DNA of 64,000 bases from Micromonospora musae (GCF_003626635.1 NZ_RAZT01000011.1:124001-188000); one strand, 5' to 3'. Counted from the first letter of the stretch, positions 8,793 through 16,980 are shown. Numbers and translations: made by a program. Notes: generated from the sequence alone by a model not told the origin.

Positions 8793-10361
8793 TCACGGCC
8801 GGTCGTTCCTTGAGGTCAGCAAAGTGATGTCCGGGTACGCGGCGAAGATCTGGTCGGCCCCGATGATGTGGAAGTTGGTCGGGTTCTGCAGGTAGCCGTC
8901 GTGCTGGTGGACGAGGAGGCCCCTGATGGTCACGCCGGTGTCGTCACCGTCGGCCGGCACCGTGTAGACGGCGGCGCCCATGTCTCCCGGTGCGAACGCG
9001 AACTGTGAGCAGTCCGTGTTGTCCATGAAGTCGAACGTGTTGCAGACGCTGCCGTCCGCCAGCACGTAGGGCCGGCGGGCGGGGTGCACCGGCCCGTCCT
9101 CGTAGTGGGTGCCGAGGTTGGTCATGTTCTGCGTCAGGTTGGAGTCACCCTGCGAGGTCTGGATGAGCGCGCTCTCCGTGCCGACCTCGTCGCCGATCGT
9201 GGCGTCGCAGAAGGATCCCAACTCGGCCGCGGAGACGCATACGCTCTGCCCCGCCACCGGCTCCGCCCAGTCGCTGATCTGCCAGCCGACCTGCGTCCAG
9301 GGATCCCCGTCGTAGAGGAACGGCTCGGCGCCGCCGACCGGAACGGTCAGCGAGACGCCGGACGACGCCACCACCCCGATGCTGGTGCTCTTCACGTTGA
9401 CCGGGTCGCCGCTCGCGTCGACGAACTGCCGCTGCGGCCCACCGCAGCTCAGCGGCTGAACCATGAGTTCCTGGCCGGTGCCCTTGAAGATCGCCGGGAA
9501 GCCGGAGGTGCAGTGCCACTTGTCGTCGGCTCGCACCACCTTGCCGGTCTCGTCGTCGCGGACCTGCCAGCCCTCGTTGCCCCCGGTCGCCTCGGAGTTG
9601 ATGAGGTGCGCCCCGCCCCACGCCGGGACGGCGTCGTCCTGCCGGCTCGGGTTCGGCCAGTCACCGAAGGCCAGCGCACCCATCGAGCCGCCGGTGCCGC
9701 TCGTGCGGGCGGTACCCGGAGCGGCCGGTGCGTCCGTCCGGCCCGACCCGGAGGCCGACGTGGCGGGCTTGGTGGCCTTCGGCGTGGTCCGGGCCAGTGT
9801 CACGGGCACCGGGGTATTCGCGAGGGCGGCCGGTGTCTTCGCGCCGGTCACCGTGGCGGTGATGCCGCTGCCGGTCACCGGGTAGCCGATCGAGACGACC
9901 GAGCGGTCGCCGGAGGCGGCGAGCTTCCGGCGGATCTCGTCGGCGGCCCGGCCCAGCTCCTCGGCGGAGTGCGCGGCGGGGCGTACCACGACCGGCACCT
10001 TGGCCGACTCCTGGTCGATCGTCTTGCGGCTGGACGGCGGCACCGGACCCTTCCAGTAGACGGTCACCGTGCCGTCGCGCAACGCCACCCCGGCGAAGCC
10101 GGGCGCCTTGGCGGCCTTGGCCGCCGTACGAATCCGTAGCGCCGCCTTCACCAGCGGCTCCTCGCTGGCCATCCGCGCCCGTTGGGCGGGCGTGACGGAG
10201 TGCTCGCCGGAGCCCGACGCCGCCGTGGTCGTCGGCGCGGACGGTGGCGGGGCGGCCGCGTGCCGCTGCTCGGCGTGTACCGACGCCGGCTGGACGGCGA
10301 GGATGGTGGCGGCGAGGCACGCCGCCGTCAACCATCGTCTTGTTCCTATCCGCTGCTTCAA
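8793..10361 (-). CDS. Secreted trypsin-like (S1) protein lacking catalytic His and Ser; probable pseudoprotease
   Basis: A 522-residue exported protein with a signal peptide (about 1-30, ending VHA). Residues about 60-190 resemble the pro-region of actinobacterial S1 proteases (GFAGVAL...GTVTVYWKG). The C-terminal half keeps family landmarks: CTSGFPAIF is where proteases read CTAGF, but the TAGHC segment is replaced by QPLSCGG. GDMGAAVYT stands where GDSGGPVY is expected. Both the catalytic His and Ser therefore look lost. Start: a TTG with AGGGG 6 bases upstream; there is no good in-frame ATG. It probably acts extracellularly as a binding or structural protein. It is transcribed with the lysozyme-fold gene 14 bases downstream. 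Confidence 0.75.
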   Translation of the reverse strand: MKQRIGTRRWLTAACLAATILAVQPASVHAEQRHAAAPPPSAPTTTAASGSGEHSVTPAQRARMASEEPLVKAALRIRTAAKAAKAPGFAGVALRDGTVTVYWKGPVPPSSRKTIDQESAKVPVVVRPAAHSAEELGRAADEIRRKLAASGDRSVVSIGYPVTGSGITATVTGAKTPAALANTPVPVTLARTTPKATKPATSASGSGRTDAPAAPGTARTSGTGGSMGALAFGDWPNPSRQDDAVPAWGGAHLINSEATGGNEGWQVRDDETGKVVRADDKWHCTSGFPAIFKGTGQELMVQPLSCGGPQRQFVDASGDPVNVKSTSIGVVASSGVSLTVPVGGAEPFLYDGDPWTQVGWQISDWAEPVAGQSVCVSAAELGSFCDATIGDEVGTESALIQTSQGDSNLTQNMTNLGTHYEDGPVHPARRPYVLADGSVCNTFDFMDNTDCSQFAFAPGDMGAAVYTVPADGDDTGVTIRGLLVHQHDGYLQNPTNFHIIGADQIFAAYPDITLLTSRNDRP

Positions 10362-10517
10362 CTGATCCCCTCTGGTCGAGATCGGTCGCGCCGCGACGGG
10401 AGGTGCCGACGGCGCTACCAGTGAGGGGCAGCATCACCGGGGCGCTCACCGCGGAATCACGGTCGGCACATCGCCGGACCACTGTCGCGCAGCCGATCGC
10501 CCGGGGGGTACGACGAC

Positions 10518-10551
10518 GGACCGGGCGGCGCAGAGTCGCGCCGCCCGGTCC
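10518..10551 (-). terminator. Hairpin after DUF2690 gene
   Basis: Perfect 14-bp arms (10518-10531, 10538-10551) with a 6-base loop lie about 20 bases after the stop at 10570. It lacks a T-run, so termination efficiency is uncertain. Confidence 0.55.
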
Positions 10552-10569
10552 CGTGTTCCGGCTACCGGC

Positions 10570-11049
10570 TCAGTACCGGCCGGTCGTCCAGACCGTGGGG
10601 CCGGCCGAGGCCCGCGCCTCGGCGAGCAGGTTCGCGTCGTTGACCATCTGCGAGTAGTAGGCGCCCTTGAAGCCGTTGTACTCGACGCGGAGCCGGCCGT
10701 CGGGGTAGTAGCTCCGGATGTACGGGTAGTAGTAGTCGCTGGGGACCCGCGTCCAGGCCGTACGGCAGATCGGGCTGTAGCGCAGCTCCAACGTGATGCC
10801 GGCGCTGGTGTTGACCCGCGCGGTGATCGCGTCCGCCGAGCAGGTGGTGATCCGGCCCGAGTAGTAGATCGCGTAGACGGAGGGGTCCTTGCCGTCGCAG
10901 CTCGAGCCGCAGCCCGAGTTGGCCGCGATGGTGAAGGGGTTCGCGGCGGTGCCGAGGGCAGCGGCGGTCGCCGCCTGTGCCGGGATGGCGACGGCCAGGG
11001 CGGCCAGCGTGGCCAGCCCGGCGACGATGGTTCGGATACGTGCTCTCAT
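10570..11049 (-). CDS. Secreted DUF2690-family protein
   Basis: A 159-residue exported protein. It has a signal peptide (about 1-27, ending AQA) and then a Cys-rich domain: CGSSCDGKDP, C..DA.T and LELRYSPICRTAW. This pattern matches DUF2690, found in actinomycete secreted proteins and in the extracytoplasmic part of some helix-turn-helix membrane proteins. Four conserved Cys suggest two disulfides. The molecular role is unknown. It is the first of three consecutive leftward genes for secreted proteins, although a hairpin separates it from the other two. Confidence 0.82.
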   Translation of the reverse strand: MRARIRTIVAGLATLAALAVAIPAQAATAAALGTAANPFTIAANSGCGSSCDGKDPSVYAIYYSGRITTCSADAITARVNTSAGITLELRYSPICRTAWTRVPSDYYYPYIRSYYPDGRLRVEYNGFKGAYYSQMVNDANLLAEARASAGPTVWTTGRY

Positions 11050-11155
11050 TGCGTGGTTCCTCCTGCTCCGCGGGCCCGTCCTGCTGCCGGCCCGTTCGTC
11101 GCGGGAAGCCTCACACCACCCGGCACCGCGTCACCACGGCCGGATCACCGCACCG

Positions 11156-13744
11156 TCACCGCGTGGGCAGCCCGGTCGGCAGGCTCGTCGGCAGCCCGCT
11201 GGGCAGGTTCGTGGGTAGCCCGGTGGGCAGGTTGGTGGGTAGCCCGCTGGGCAGGTTCGTCGGTAGCCCCGTGGGCAGGTTAGTGGGCAGCCCCGGCTGG
11301 TCCGACTGCGTCGGCTGCGGCTGAGGTGCGGACCCCGGCTCCCCCGGTGAGAGCCGGTAGACCACCGCGTCGCCCATCTCCTCCCGGGTGATGCCGAGGG
11401 AGTCCACGGGCAGGTCGACGGAGATCTCCCACGGGGTGCCGGCGAGCTGGTCCCGCAGCAGCACCACGTTGCGTACGCCCAGCGTGCGCAGGTAGTCGAC
11501 GCTGGTCTGGTCGGGGAACGACTGGGTCACCCGCCGGACGTCGTCCAGCTGGCGAGGGGTGAAGCCGCTGCCGCCGTTCACGACGTCCTGGAAGTGCGAG
11601 GTGGACCAGAGCATCACGTGCTGGTCGAGGCTCTGGTTGCTCGGCAGGACCAGCATCGGACCGTCGACCAGGCGCAGGGCGGTCGGCTGGGCCGGGGCCA
11701 CCGGGTGCGGCGTGGTGTTCAGCCCCTCGACCGCCACCAACAGCAGCGGCAGCACGGCGGCCAGCCGCAGCCACGGGCCCGGCCAGGACGGGATCCGCTG
11801 CCGGGCCAGCTCGTACACCCGGTCGGTGAAGGCCGTGACCGCGCCCGCCGCCAGCAGGCAGAGCAGCAGCGTGACCCAGAGCATCAGCCGACCCGGCGTA
11901 CGCAGGCCGTTCCAGCCGGGCAGGTGCTCGAAGAGCGGCACGTAGGTCCAGGTGCCGCCGAAGAAGCGGGTGCCCATGGCGAGCACCATCGTGCCCACCA
12001 CCCCGGCGAGCAGCAGCAGGCGCTGCCGCAGCTTCCAGACCGAGAAGAGGAGGCCACCGGCGGCCAGGGCGTAGAGCACGAACCCGGGCAGCAGCGTCAT
12101 CTCCGGATGCCAGGGCAGCGCCGCTCGCGCGCCCTCGTGCAACCCACCCCAGATCCGCGACTCCGCCGGTGCGGTGACGAACCCGGAGGCGGGCGGGGAG
12201 AAGAGGCCGATGTCGCCGACCGAACGCTCGGCGTTCGGGTGCAGCTCGGTCACCTTGAAGTACGGGATTGCCATCAGCAGGCCGACACCGGCGAAGAGCG
12301 CCCCGCCGACCAGGTTGGCCACGAGCAGCCGGATCCCGAACGGCCGCCGTACCGCCCAGAACCAGGTCCGCCGGACGTACCAGGTGACGACCGCGACGAG
12401 CACCGCACCGCCGAGGAAGTACGCGAACGGCAGGCCGATGCCGAAGCCGAGGCTCAGTTGCCAGGCGGCCACCAGCCAGCCGGCGTAGACCCAGCCGTCG
12501 TGCCGTAGCTCGGGCCGGTAGCCGTGCCGCAGCGACCAGCCGTGGCCCCGGGCCAGCATGGCGAGCGCCAGCGGGATACCTCCGTTGGAGAGCACGTGCA
12601 GGTGCCCGGCCTGGGAGAGCAGCCACGGGGCGTACGCGAAGGCCACACCGGCCACCGCCGCGCCCATGCGCCCCGAGCCGAGCTGCCGCGCCAGCGCGTA
12701 CGCCCCGAACGTGGCGAGCGCGTGCGCCAGCACGAACATGATGTTGTAGCGGAGGACGGCGGCCTCGGGGCCCGTACCGATCATGCCTGCCGGGGCGTAG
12801 CCGAGCAGGGTGTCGGAGAACGCGAAGCTCCACAGCTCAGGGAAGAAGCTGTTCGACTGCCACAGCTGGGCCGGGTTGGCCAGCAGGATGTGCCCGGACC
12901 AGGCCATCTGCCAGGCCTGCAGGCTCGGATCCCAGGTGTCCTGCGGCATCGTGTAGAGCGGATAGCGCAGCGTCGGCCAGGTCATCAGCACCGCGAGGGC
13001 GAGCGACCCGAGCGTCGCCAGGGTCCACTCGTGAATCAGAGACCGACCGACCGCGCGGGCCATCCGGCGGGGACGGCCGGGGGTCGCCTCGGGAGCCGGG
13101 CCGAAGGCGGTCCACGGGTCCTTGGCCTCCACGGCCGTGTCGCCCGTCTTCTTCTCGCCCGCCTTCTGCTCCGCGTCCGCGGCGGCGTCCTTTCCGGACG
13201 GCCGGTCGCCCGAGCTGCCCCTGGCACCGGGGTCGAGCTCCGTTTTCGTCTGCTCACCGTCGCCGGCCCCGCCGGAGCTGCCGCTCTTCCCGTTGCCGGC
13301 CGTACCGTTCGCGCCGGTTTTGGCGTCGGCCGCGGTGCCGCTCGCGCTGCTCTTGGCGTCGGCCGCCGTGCCGTTCGCGCCGCTCTTCTTCTCGGCTGCG
13401 GTGCCGCTCGCGCTGCTCTTGGCGTCGGCCGCCGTGCCGTTCGCGCCGCTCTTCTTCTCGGCTGCGGTGCCGCTCGCGCTGCTCTTGGCGTCGGCCGCCG
13501 TGCTGGCTCCGCCGGTTCCGCGCTCCGCGCCGTTGCCGTCGGCGGCGGGCTCCGGGTGAGCGGTGGTCGTCGGGTGGGTCCGGCCGGCGCCGTCGGCGGT
13601 CCGGTCATCGCTACCGGATGTGCCCGCGCGGCCCTTGCTCCCCCCGTCCTCGACCGTCGGGTGCGGTGCCGGTCCGCTGGTGGGTCGCTGGCTGTCGCCG
13701 GCCGGCGCGGGGGCGCCACCGGTCTCCGACTGTCCGGTCGTCAT
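11156..13744 (-). CDS. Large polytopic membrane protein with repetitive N- and C-terminal tails (GT-C or YfhO-like)
   Basis: An 862-residue protein. About 235 N-terminal residues are Ala/Gly/Ser/Lys/Asp-rich with a 22-residue repeat (unit starting ADAKSSASGT). A polytopic core of 11-13 hydrophobic segments follows (about 240-655), with a first loop containing PQDTWDPSLQAWQM. Then come an outer soluble part (about 660-800) and a tail of LPT/LPS-G/N repeats. The first-loop acidic residues and overall plan resemble GT-C glycosyltransferase-like or PTPS-related membrane proteins; substrate unknown. The ATG overlaps the nfo stop (ATGA), so it is translationally coupled to endonuclease IV. It is the longest of four polytopic glycosyltransferase-like proteins in the window. 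Confidence 0.72.
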   Translation of the reverse strand: MTTGQSETGGAPAPAGDSQRPTSGPAPHPTVEDGGSKGRAGTSGSDDRTADGAGRTHPTTTAHPEPAADGNGAERGTGGASTAADAKSSASGTAAEKKSGANGTAADAKSSASGTAAEKKSGANGTAADAKSSASGTAADAKTGANGTAGNGKSGSSGGAGDGEQTKTELDPGARGSSGDRPSGKDAAADAEQKAGEKKTGDTAVEAKDPWTAFGPAPEATPGRPRRMARAVGRSLIHEWTLATLGSLALAVLMTWPTLRYPLYTMPQDTWDPSLQAWQMAWSGHILLANPAQLWQSNSFFPELWSFAFSDTLLGYAPAGMIGTGPEAAVLRYNIMFVLAHALATFGAYALARQLGSGRMGAAVAGVAFAYAPWLLSQAGHLHVLSNGGIPLALAMLARGHGWSLRHGYRPELRHDGWVYAGWLVAAWQLSLGFGIGLPFAYFLGGAVLVAVVTWYVRRTWFWAVRRPFGIRLLVANLVGGALFAGVGLLMAIPYFKVTELHPNAERSVGDIGLFSPPASGFVTAPAESRIWGGLHEGARAALPWHPEMTLLPGFVLYALAAGGLLFSVWKLRQRLLLLAGVVGTMVLAMGTRFFGGTWTYVPLFEHLPGWNGLRTPGRLMLWVTLLLCLLAAGAVTAFTDRVYELARQRIPSWPGPWLRLAAVLPLLLVAVEGLNTTPHPVAPAQPTALRLVDGPMLVLPSNQSLDQHVMLWSTSHFQDVVNGGSGFTPRQLDDVRRVTQSFPDQTSVDYLRTLGVRNVVLLRDQLAGTPWEISVDLPVDSLGITREEMGDAVVYRLSPGEPGSAPQPQPTQSDQPGLPTNLPTGLPTNLPSGLPTNLPTGLPTNLPSGLPTSLPTGLPTR
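11162..11287 (-). repeat. Short tandem repeats coding an LPT-rich tail
   Basis: Imperfect 15/30-base units (for example gggcagcccg...ggcaggtt) encode the GLPTNLPTGLPTNLPS-type C-terminus of the membrane protein. Unit boundaries vary slightly. Confidence 0.75.
13350..13481 (-). repeat. Two identical 66-bp tandem units
   Basis: Positions 13350-13415 and 13416-13481 are identical base for base, and partial copies flank them. The unit encodes 22 residues of the disordered N-terminal tail of the membrane protein. Confidence 0.9.
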
Positions 13745-14532
13745 GCCGCAGGGCGCTCCGTCCCGAGCTGCTCACGAAGGAAGGCGATGTCGTCGGCCTG
13801 GCCGTCGACGCCGCCGGGGGTCTCGACGACCACCGGCGCCCCGGCCGCCCGGATCACCGCCACCACGAGGTCGGGGTCGATGGTGCCGCCCCCGAGGTTG
13901 TCGTGCCGGTCCTGCCCGGAGCCGAAGCCCCCCTTGGAGTTGTTGGCGTGCACCAGGTCGATCCGCCCGGTGATCGCCTTGACCCGGTCGACCAGGCCCA
14001 GCAGCTCCTCGCCGCCGGCGTGGGCGTGGCAGGTGTCCAGGCAGAAGCCCACTTCGTACTCACCGACGGCGTCCCAGAGCCGGGCGAGCGCGTCGAGCCG
14101 CCGCGCGCAGGCGTTCTCACCGCCGGCCGTGTTCTCGATCAGCACCGGCACCTCGAATCCGCCCGAGTCCGCGGCGTACGCGAAGGTCTTGCGCCAGTTG
14201 TCGAAGCCGACCGCCAGGTCGTCGCCGGCGTTGACGTGCCCGCCGTGCACGACGAGCCCCTTCGCGCCGACCGTGGCGGCGGCGCCGGCGTGGGCGAGCA
14301 GCAGCTTGCGGCTGGGGATCCGGATCCGGTTGTTGAGGGTCGCGACGTTGATGACGTACGGCGCGTGCACGTAGACGTCGACCTCGGCGTCGCGTAGCTG
14401 TGCGGCGTCCTCTCGGGGCATGGGGGCCTTCCATCCCTGGGGGTCCGAGAGGAAGAACTGCACGGCGTCGGCTTCTCGGGCGGACGCCTCCGCGAGCGGG
14501 TCTGTCGAATCGACGTGGGCTCCGATACGCAT
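13741..14532 (-). CDS. nfo: Endonuclease IV (AP endonuclease family 2)
   Basis: A 263-residue base-excision repair enzyme that cuts 5' of abasic sites. It begins with MRIGAHVDST, the usual GAH start. Metal-ligand motifs of the TIM-barrel fold are present: HGGHVNAG, LIENTAGG, GFCLDTCHAHAGG and LVHANNSKGGFGSGQDRH, and it ends with ETPGG. Length is near the family norm of 270-290. The ATG lies 7 bases after TAGGCT, so it is probably leaderless. The stop overlaps the start of the downstream membrane protein gene. Confidence 0.95.
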   Translation of the reverse strand: MRIGAHVDSTDPLAEASAREADAVQFFLSDPQGWKAPMPREDAAQLRDAEVDVYVHAPYVINVATLNNRIRIPSRKLLLAHAGAAATVGAKGLVVHGGHVNAGDDLAVGFDNWRKTFAYAADSGGFEVPVLIENTAGGENACARRLDALARLWDAVGEYEVGFCLDTCHAHAGGEELLGLVDRVKAITGRIDLVHANNSKGGFGSGQDRHDNLGGGTIDPDLVVAVIRAAGAPVVVETPGGVDGQADDIAFLREQLGTERPAA

Positions 14533-15219
14533 GAAGGCGAGCCTACGTCGAGGCTTCGACGCGGGGAATCACGGCGGGACCGAGTCGCTGCCGGACGTCG
14601 TCACCCGCGGACCCGGCGGTCGTTGATGAGGTGGGAGGGAAGTTCGTGATCCGCTGCCCTGACTCGTCGGCGTCGCCGCTGTCGTACATCGGGACCACGG
14701 CAGTCCGCCTTCCCTGATGCGGGGCTCCCTCGTCGCGCGGCCCGGCGTGGCGAGGGTCTGCCCGGCCAGGCCGGGAAGCACCGGAATTTTCGCGAGAAAT
14801 TACGCCAATCCCCCCAACAAGTGACGAGAGCCGTTGTATCGTCAGGTAACAACACGATAAAGCTCCGCGGGGCGTCTCCGGTCCAACCTCATCGGTGTGG
14901 TCGTTCCTCCCCAGGTCCCACCCAAGGAATGCGGACGGGACGCCCCGCGGCCTCTTCGACGGGGGTCCGCTGCCAGCCTGGTGCTCGGCGCGGGCCCCCG
15001 TCGCCGTCTGCCTGTCGCCGTCTGCCCGTCGGCGTCTGCCCCGCCGCCGTCTGCCCCGACCGGCGCACTCCGTCGTCGAGCCGGGGCTGTGGGCCGGCGG
15101 CGACCCGCGCCCAGCCCAGCGGACGGCCGCCCGGGCATGATCGTCCAGACCGGGTATCCTGGTCCGGTTGTCCGCGTCCGGGCGGGTTCCCCCGACTCCG
15201 GCGCGGTCCACGACGCACG
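14533..15219. other. Intergenic region between nfo and rpsF
   Basis: About 690 bases without a convincing gene; the open frames on both strands lack family resemblance and plausible start signals. It holds a TTGTAT (14834)...GATAAA (14856) promoter-like pair in an AT-richer patch, a 14-base tandem repeat (15000-15056) and a TATCCT box (15155) that may be the -10 of the ribosomal operon. Confidence 0.6.
15000..15056. repeat. 14-bp tandem repeat, 4 copies
   Basis: Four near-identical units (GTCGCCGTCTGCCT, GTCGCCGTCTGCCC, GTCGGCGTCTGCCC, and a 15-base last unit) lie upstream of rpsF in non-coding DNA. Confidence 0.85.
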
Positions 15220-15264
15220 ACCTCCTGCCACGGAAGGACCGTGGCCGCTTAGCCCACAGGAGGT
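15220..15264 (+). promoter_or_regulatory. S6:S18-type ribosomal protein leader
   Basis: An outer 8-bp stem (ACCTCCTG 15220-15227 with CAGGAGGT 15257-15264) pairs with the rpsF Shine-Dalgarno. It stacks on an inner 6-bp hairpin (CCACGG 15228-15233 with CCGTGG 15239-15244). The 3' side has a 12-base bulge, CCGCTTAGCCCA, beginning with CCG. A stem-loop with a CCG bulge upstream of rpsF is the hallmark of the S6:S18 autoregulatory motif, in which the S6:S18 dimer binds the leader and represses translation. Pairing is read by eye; the family assignment is from known motif architecture. Confidence 0.8.
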
Positions 15265-15273
15265 GAGCACGTC

Positions 15274-15564
15274 TTGCGTCATTACGAGATCATGGTGATC
15301 CTCGACTCCAGCCTCGAGGAGCGCACCGTCGCCCCGTCGCTCGACACGTACCTGAACGTGATCCGGACCGCGGGTGGCTCGGTGGAGAAGACCGACGTGT
15401 GGGGCCGCCGGCGCCTCGCGTACGAGATCAACAAGAAGGCCGAGGGCATCTACGCCGTCATCGACCTGCAGGCGACGCCTGCGGCGGTGGCTGAGCTGGA
15501 CCGTCAGCTGCGACTCAACGAGTCCGTGCTGCGTACCAAGGTCATTCGGCCGGAAATGCGCTGA
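15274..15564 (+). CDS. rpsF: 30S ribosomal protein S6
   Basis: A 96-residue component of the 30S platform that pairs with S18. It begins MRHYEIMVILDSSLEE and contains WGRRRLAYEINKKAEG, both typical of S6. The start is a TTG: AGGAGGTGA ends 7 bases upstream and no in-frame ATG or GTG fits. It heads the operon rpsF-ssb-rpsR-rplI. Its Shine-Dalgarno is buried in the S6:S18-type leader. Confidence 0.97.
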   Translation: MRHYEIMVILDSSLEERTVAPSLDTYLNVIRTAGGSVEKTDVWGRRRLAYEINKKAEGIYAVIDLQATPAAVAELDRQLRLNESVLRTKVIRPEMR

Positions 15565-15662
15565 GCGTATCCAACCCGGTTCGCCCGGATCAGCCTCATC
15601 CACGCTGTCGTACGGCTCTGGGAGCCTGTACGGCGAGACGATGAGTGCGCGAGGAGATGGTC

Positions 15663-16181
15663 ATGGCAGGAGACACCACCATCACGGTCATCGGCAATCT
15701 GACCGATGACCCCGAGTTGCGGTTCACCCCCTCCGGGGCTGCGGTCGCCAAGTTCCGCGTCGCCTCGACGCCCCGGTTCATGGATCGGGCGTCCGGCGAG
15801 TGGAAGGACGGCGAGCCGCTGTTCCTCGCATGCACCGTCTGGCGCCAGGCCGCCGAGCACGTCGCCGAGTCGCTCCAGCGGGGCGCCCGGGTGATCGTGT
15901 CGGGCCGGTTGCGGCAGCGGTCCTACGAGACCCGCGAGGGCGAGAAGCGCACCGTCATCGAGCTCGAGGTCGACGAGATCGGCCCGTCGCTGCGCTACGC
16001 CACGGCGAAGGTGCAGAAGATGGCCCGCTCCGGCGGCAGCGGCGGCGGCTTCGGTGGTGGCGGTGGTGGCGGCCAGGGTGGCGGCGGAGGCAACTTCGAC
16101 GACCCCTGGGCTTCGGCCGCGCCCGCCCCCTCGCGTTCCGGTTCGGGCGGCGGATCTTTTGACGAGGAGCCCCCGTTCTAA
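15663..16181 (+). CDS. ssb: Single-stranded DNA-binding protein
   Basis: A 172-residue protein that coats single-stranded DNA in replication and repair. The OB-fold (about 1-115) starts MAGDTTITVIGNLTDDPELRF. A Gly-rich linker follows (about 120-150), and the acidic tip DEEPPF is the docking peptide for partner proteins. The ATG at 15663 is preferred, with AGGAG upstream; an in-frame GTG at 15645 lies outside the family similarity. It sits 98 bases after rpsF, and its stop is followed by rpsR in the same operon. Confidence 0.97.
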   Translation: MAGDTTITVIGNLTDDPELRFTPSGAAVAKFRVASTPRFMDRASGEWKDGEPLFLACTVWRQAAEHVAESLQRGARVIVSGRLRQRSYETREGEKRTVIELEVDEIGPSLRYATAKVQKMARSGGSGGGFGGGGGGGQGGGGGNFDDPWASAAPAPSRSGSGGGSFDEEPPF

Positions 16182-16222
16182 TGGCGCCGAGCGCCCGTGA
16201 TCGCAAACCAGGAGCAAGAGCA

Positions 16223-16462
16223 ATGGCCAAGGCTGCGGCACTTCGCAAGCCGAAGAAGAAGGTGAACCCGCTCGACAAGGACGGGATCACCTACATCGAC
16301 TACAAGGACACCGCGCTGCTGCGGAAGTTCATCTCCGACCGCGGCAAGATCCGCGCTCGGCGGGTGACCGGCGTGACCTCGCAGCAGCAGCGGCAGATCG
16401 CCCGTGCGGTCAAGAACGCCCGTGAGATGGCGCTCCTGCCGTACACGGCCACCACCCGCTGA
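16223..16462 (+). CDS. rpsR: 30S ribosomal protein S18
   Basis: A 79-residue protein of the 30S platform and partner of S6. Typical segments are IDYKDTALLRKFISDRGKI and RRVTGVTSQQQRQIARAVK. The ATG at 16223 has CAGGAG upstream and matches the family N-terminus (MAKAAALRKPKKK). An ATG at 16181 overlapping the ssb stop would add 14 residues without similarity. No zinc-binding Cys cluster is present, so this is a Cys-free paralogue type or the standard actinobacterial form. Confidence 0.96.
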   Translation: MAKAAALRKPKKKVNPLDKDGITYIDYKDTALLRKFISDRGKIRARRVTGVTSQQQRQIARAVKNAREMALLPYTATTR

Positions 16463-16476
16463 GAGGAGGCGCCGAA

Positions 16477-16923
16477 ATGAAGATCATCCTTACCCAGGAG
16501 GTTTCCGGCCTCGGTGCCCCTGGCGACATCGTCGAGGTGAAGAACGGCTTCGGCCGTAACTACCTGCTGCCGCAGGGCTTCGCGATCGCCTGGACCAAGG
16601 GCGCGGAGAAGCAGGTCAGCCTGATCAAGCGGGCCCGTTCGGCCCGCGAGATCCGCGACCTCGGCCACGCCAACGAGGTCAAGGGCCAGCTCGAAGGCCT
16701 GAAGGTGAGCCTCAAGGCCCGTGCCGGCGACGGCGGACGGCTCTTCGGCTCGGTCACCCCGGCCGAGATCGTCGATGCGGTCAAGGCCGCCGGCGGCCCG
16801 GCTCTCGACCGGCGTCGCCTGGAGGTGCCCGGTCACATCAAGTCGACCGGCGCCTACCCGGTGCGGATCAAGCTGCACCCGGAGGTCACGGCCTCGTTCA
16901 ACCTGAACGTCGTCGCGTCCTGA
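16477..16923 (+). CDS. rplI: 50S ribosomal protein L9
   Basis: A 148-residue protein of the large subunit. It has the N-terminal L9 signature (MKIILTQEVSGLG, GDIVEVKNGFGRNYLLPQG), a central helix and a C-terminal domain ending ASFNLNVV. GAGGAGGC lies just upstream of the ATG. It is the last gene of the operon and is followed by a strong terminator. Confidence 0.97.
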   Translation: MKIILTQEVSGLGAPGDIVEVKNGFGRNYLLPQGFAIAWTKGAEKQVSLIKRARSAREIRDLGHANEVKGQLEGLKVSLKARAGDGGRLFGSVTPAEIVDAVKAAGGPALDRRRLEVPGHIKSTGAYPVRIKLHPEVTASFNLNVVAS

Positions 16924-16938
16924 AGCATCACGCACCAC

Positions 16939-16980
16939 CCGGAGCCCGCACCGATCGCTCGGTGCGGGCTCCGGCCTTTT
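16939..16980 (+). terminator. Intrinsic terminator of the rpsF operon
   Basis: A 16-bp stem (16939-16954 with 16959-16974), a 4-base loop (TCGC), then CCTTTT. It lies 15 bases after the rplI stop. Confidence 0.93.

Noticed and set aside
5938..8895. 985-codon open frame opposite the lysozyme-fold/golvesin gene
   Set aside because: High GC gives long antisense open frames. The translation is Arg/Val/His-rich without any family resemblance, while the minus strand shows a signal peptide and motifs.
13350..13481. CRISPR-like repeats
   Set aside because: The 66-bp units are contiguous without spacers and are in frame in a coding sequence.
14543..15211. 222-codon minus-strand frame in the nfo-rpsF gap
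   Set aside because: Passes through the tandem repeat and promoter region, has no similarity or Shine-Dalgarno, and is unusually Arg/Gly-rich.
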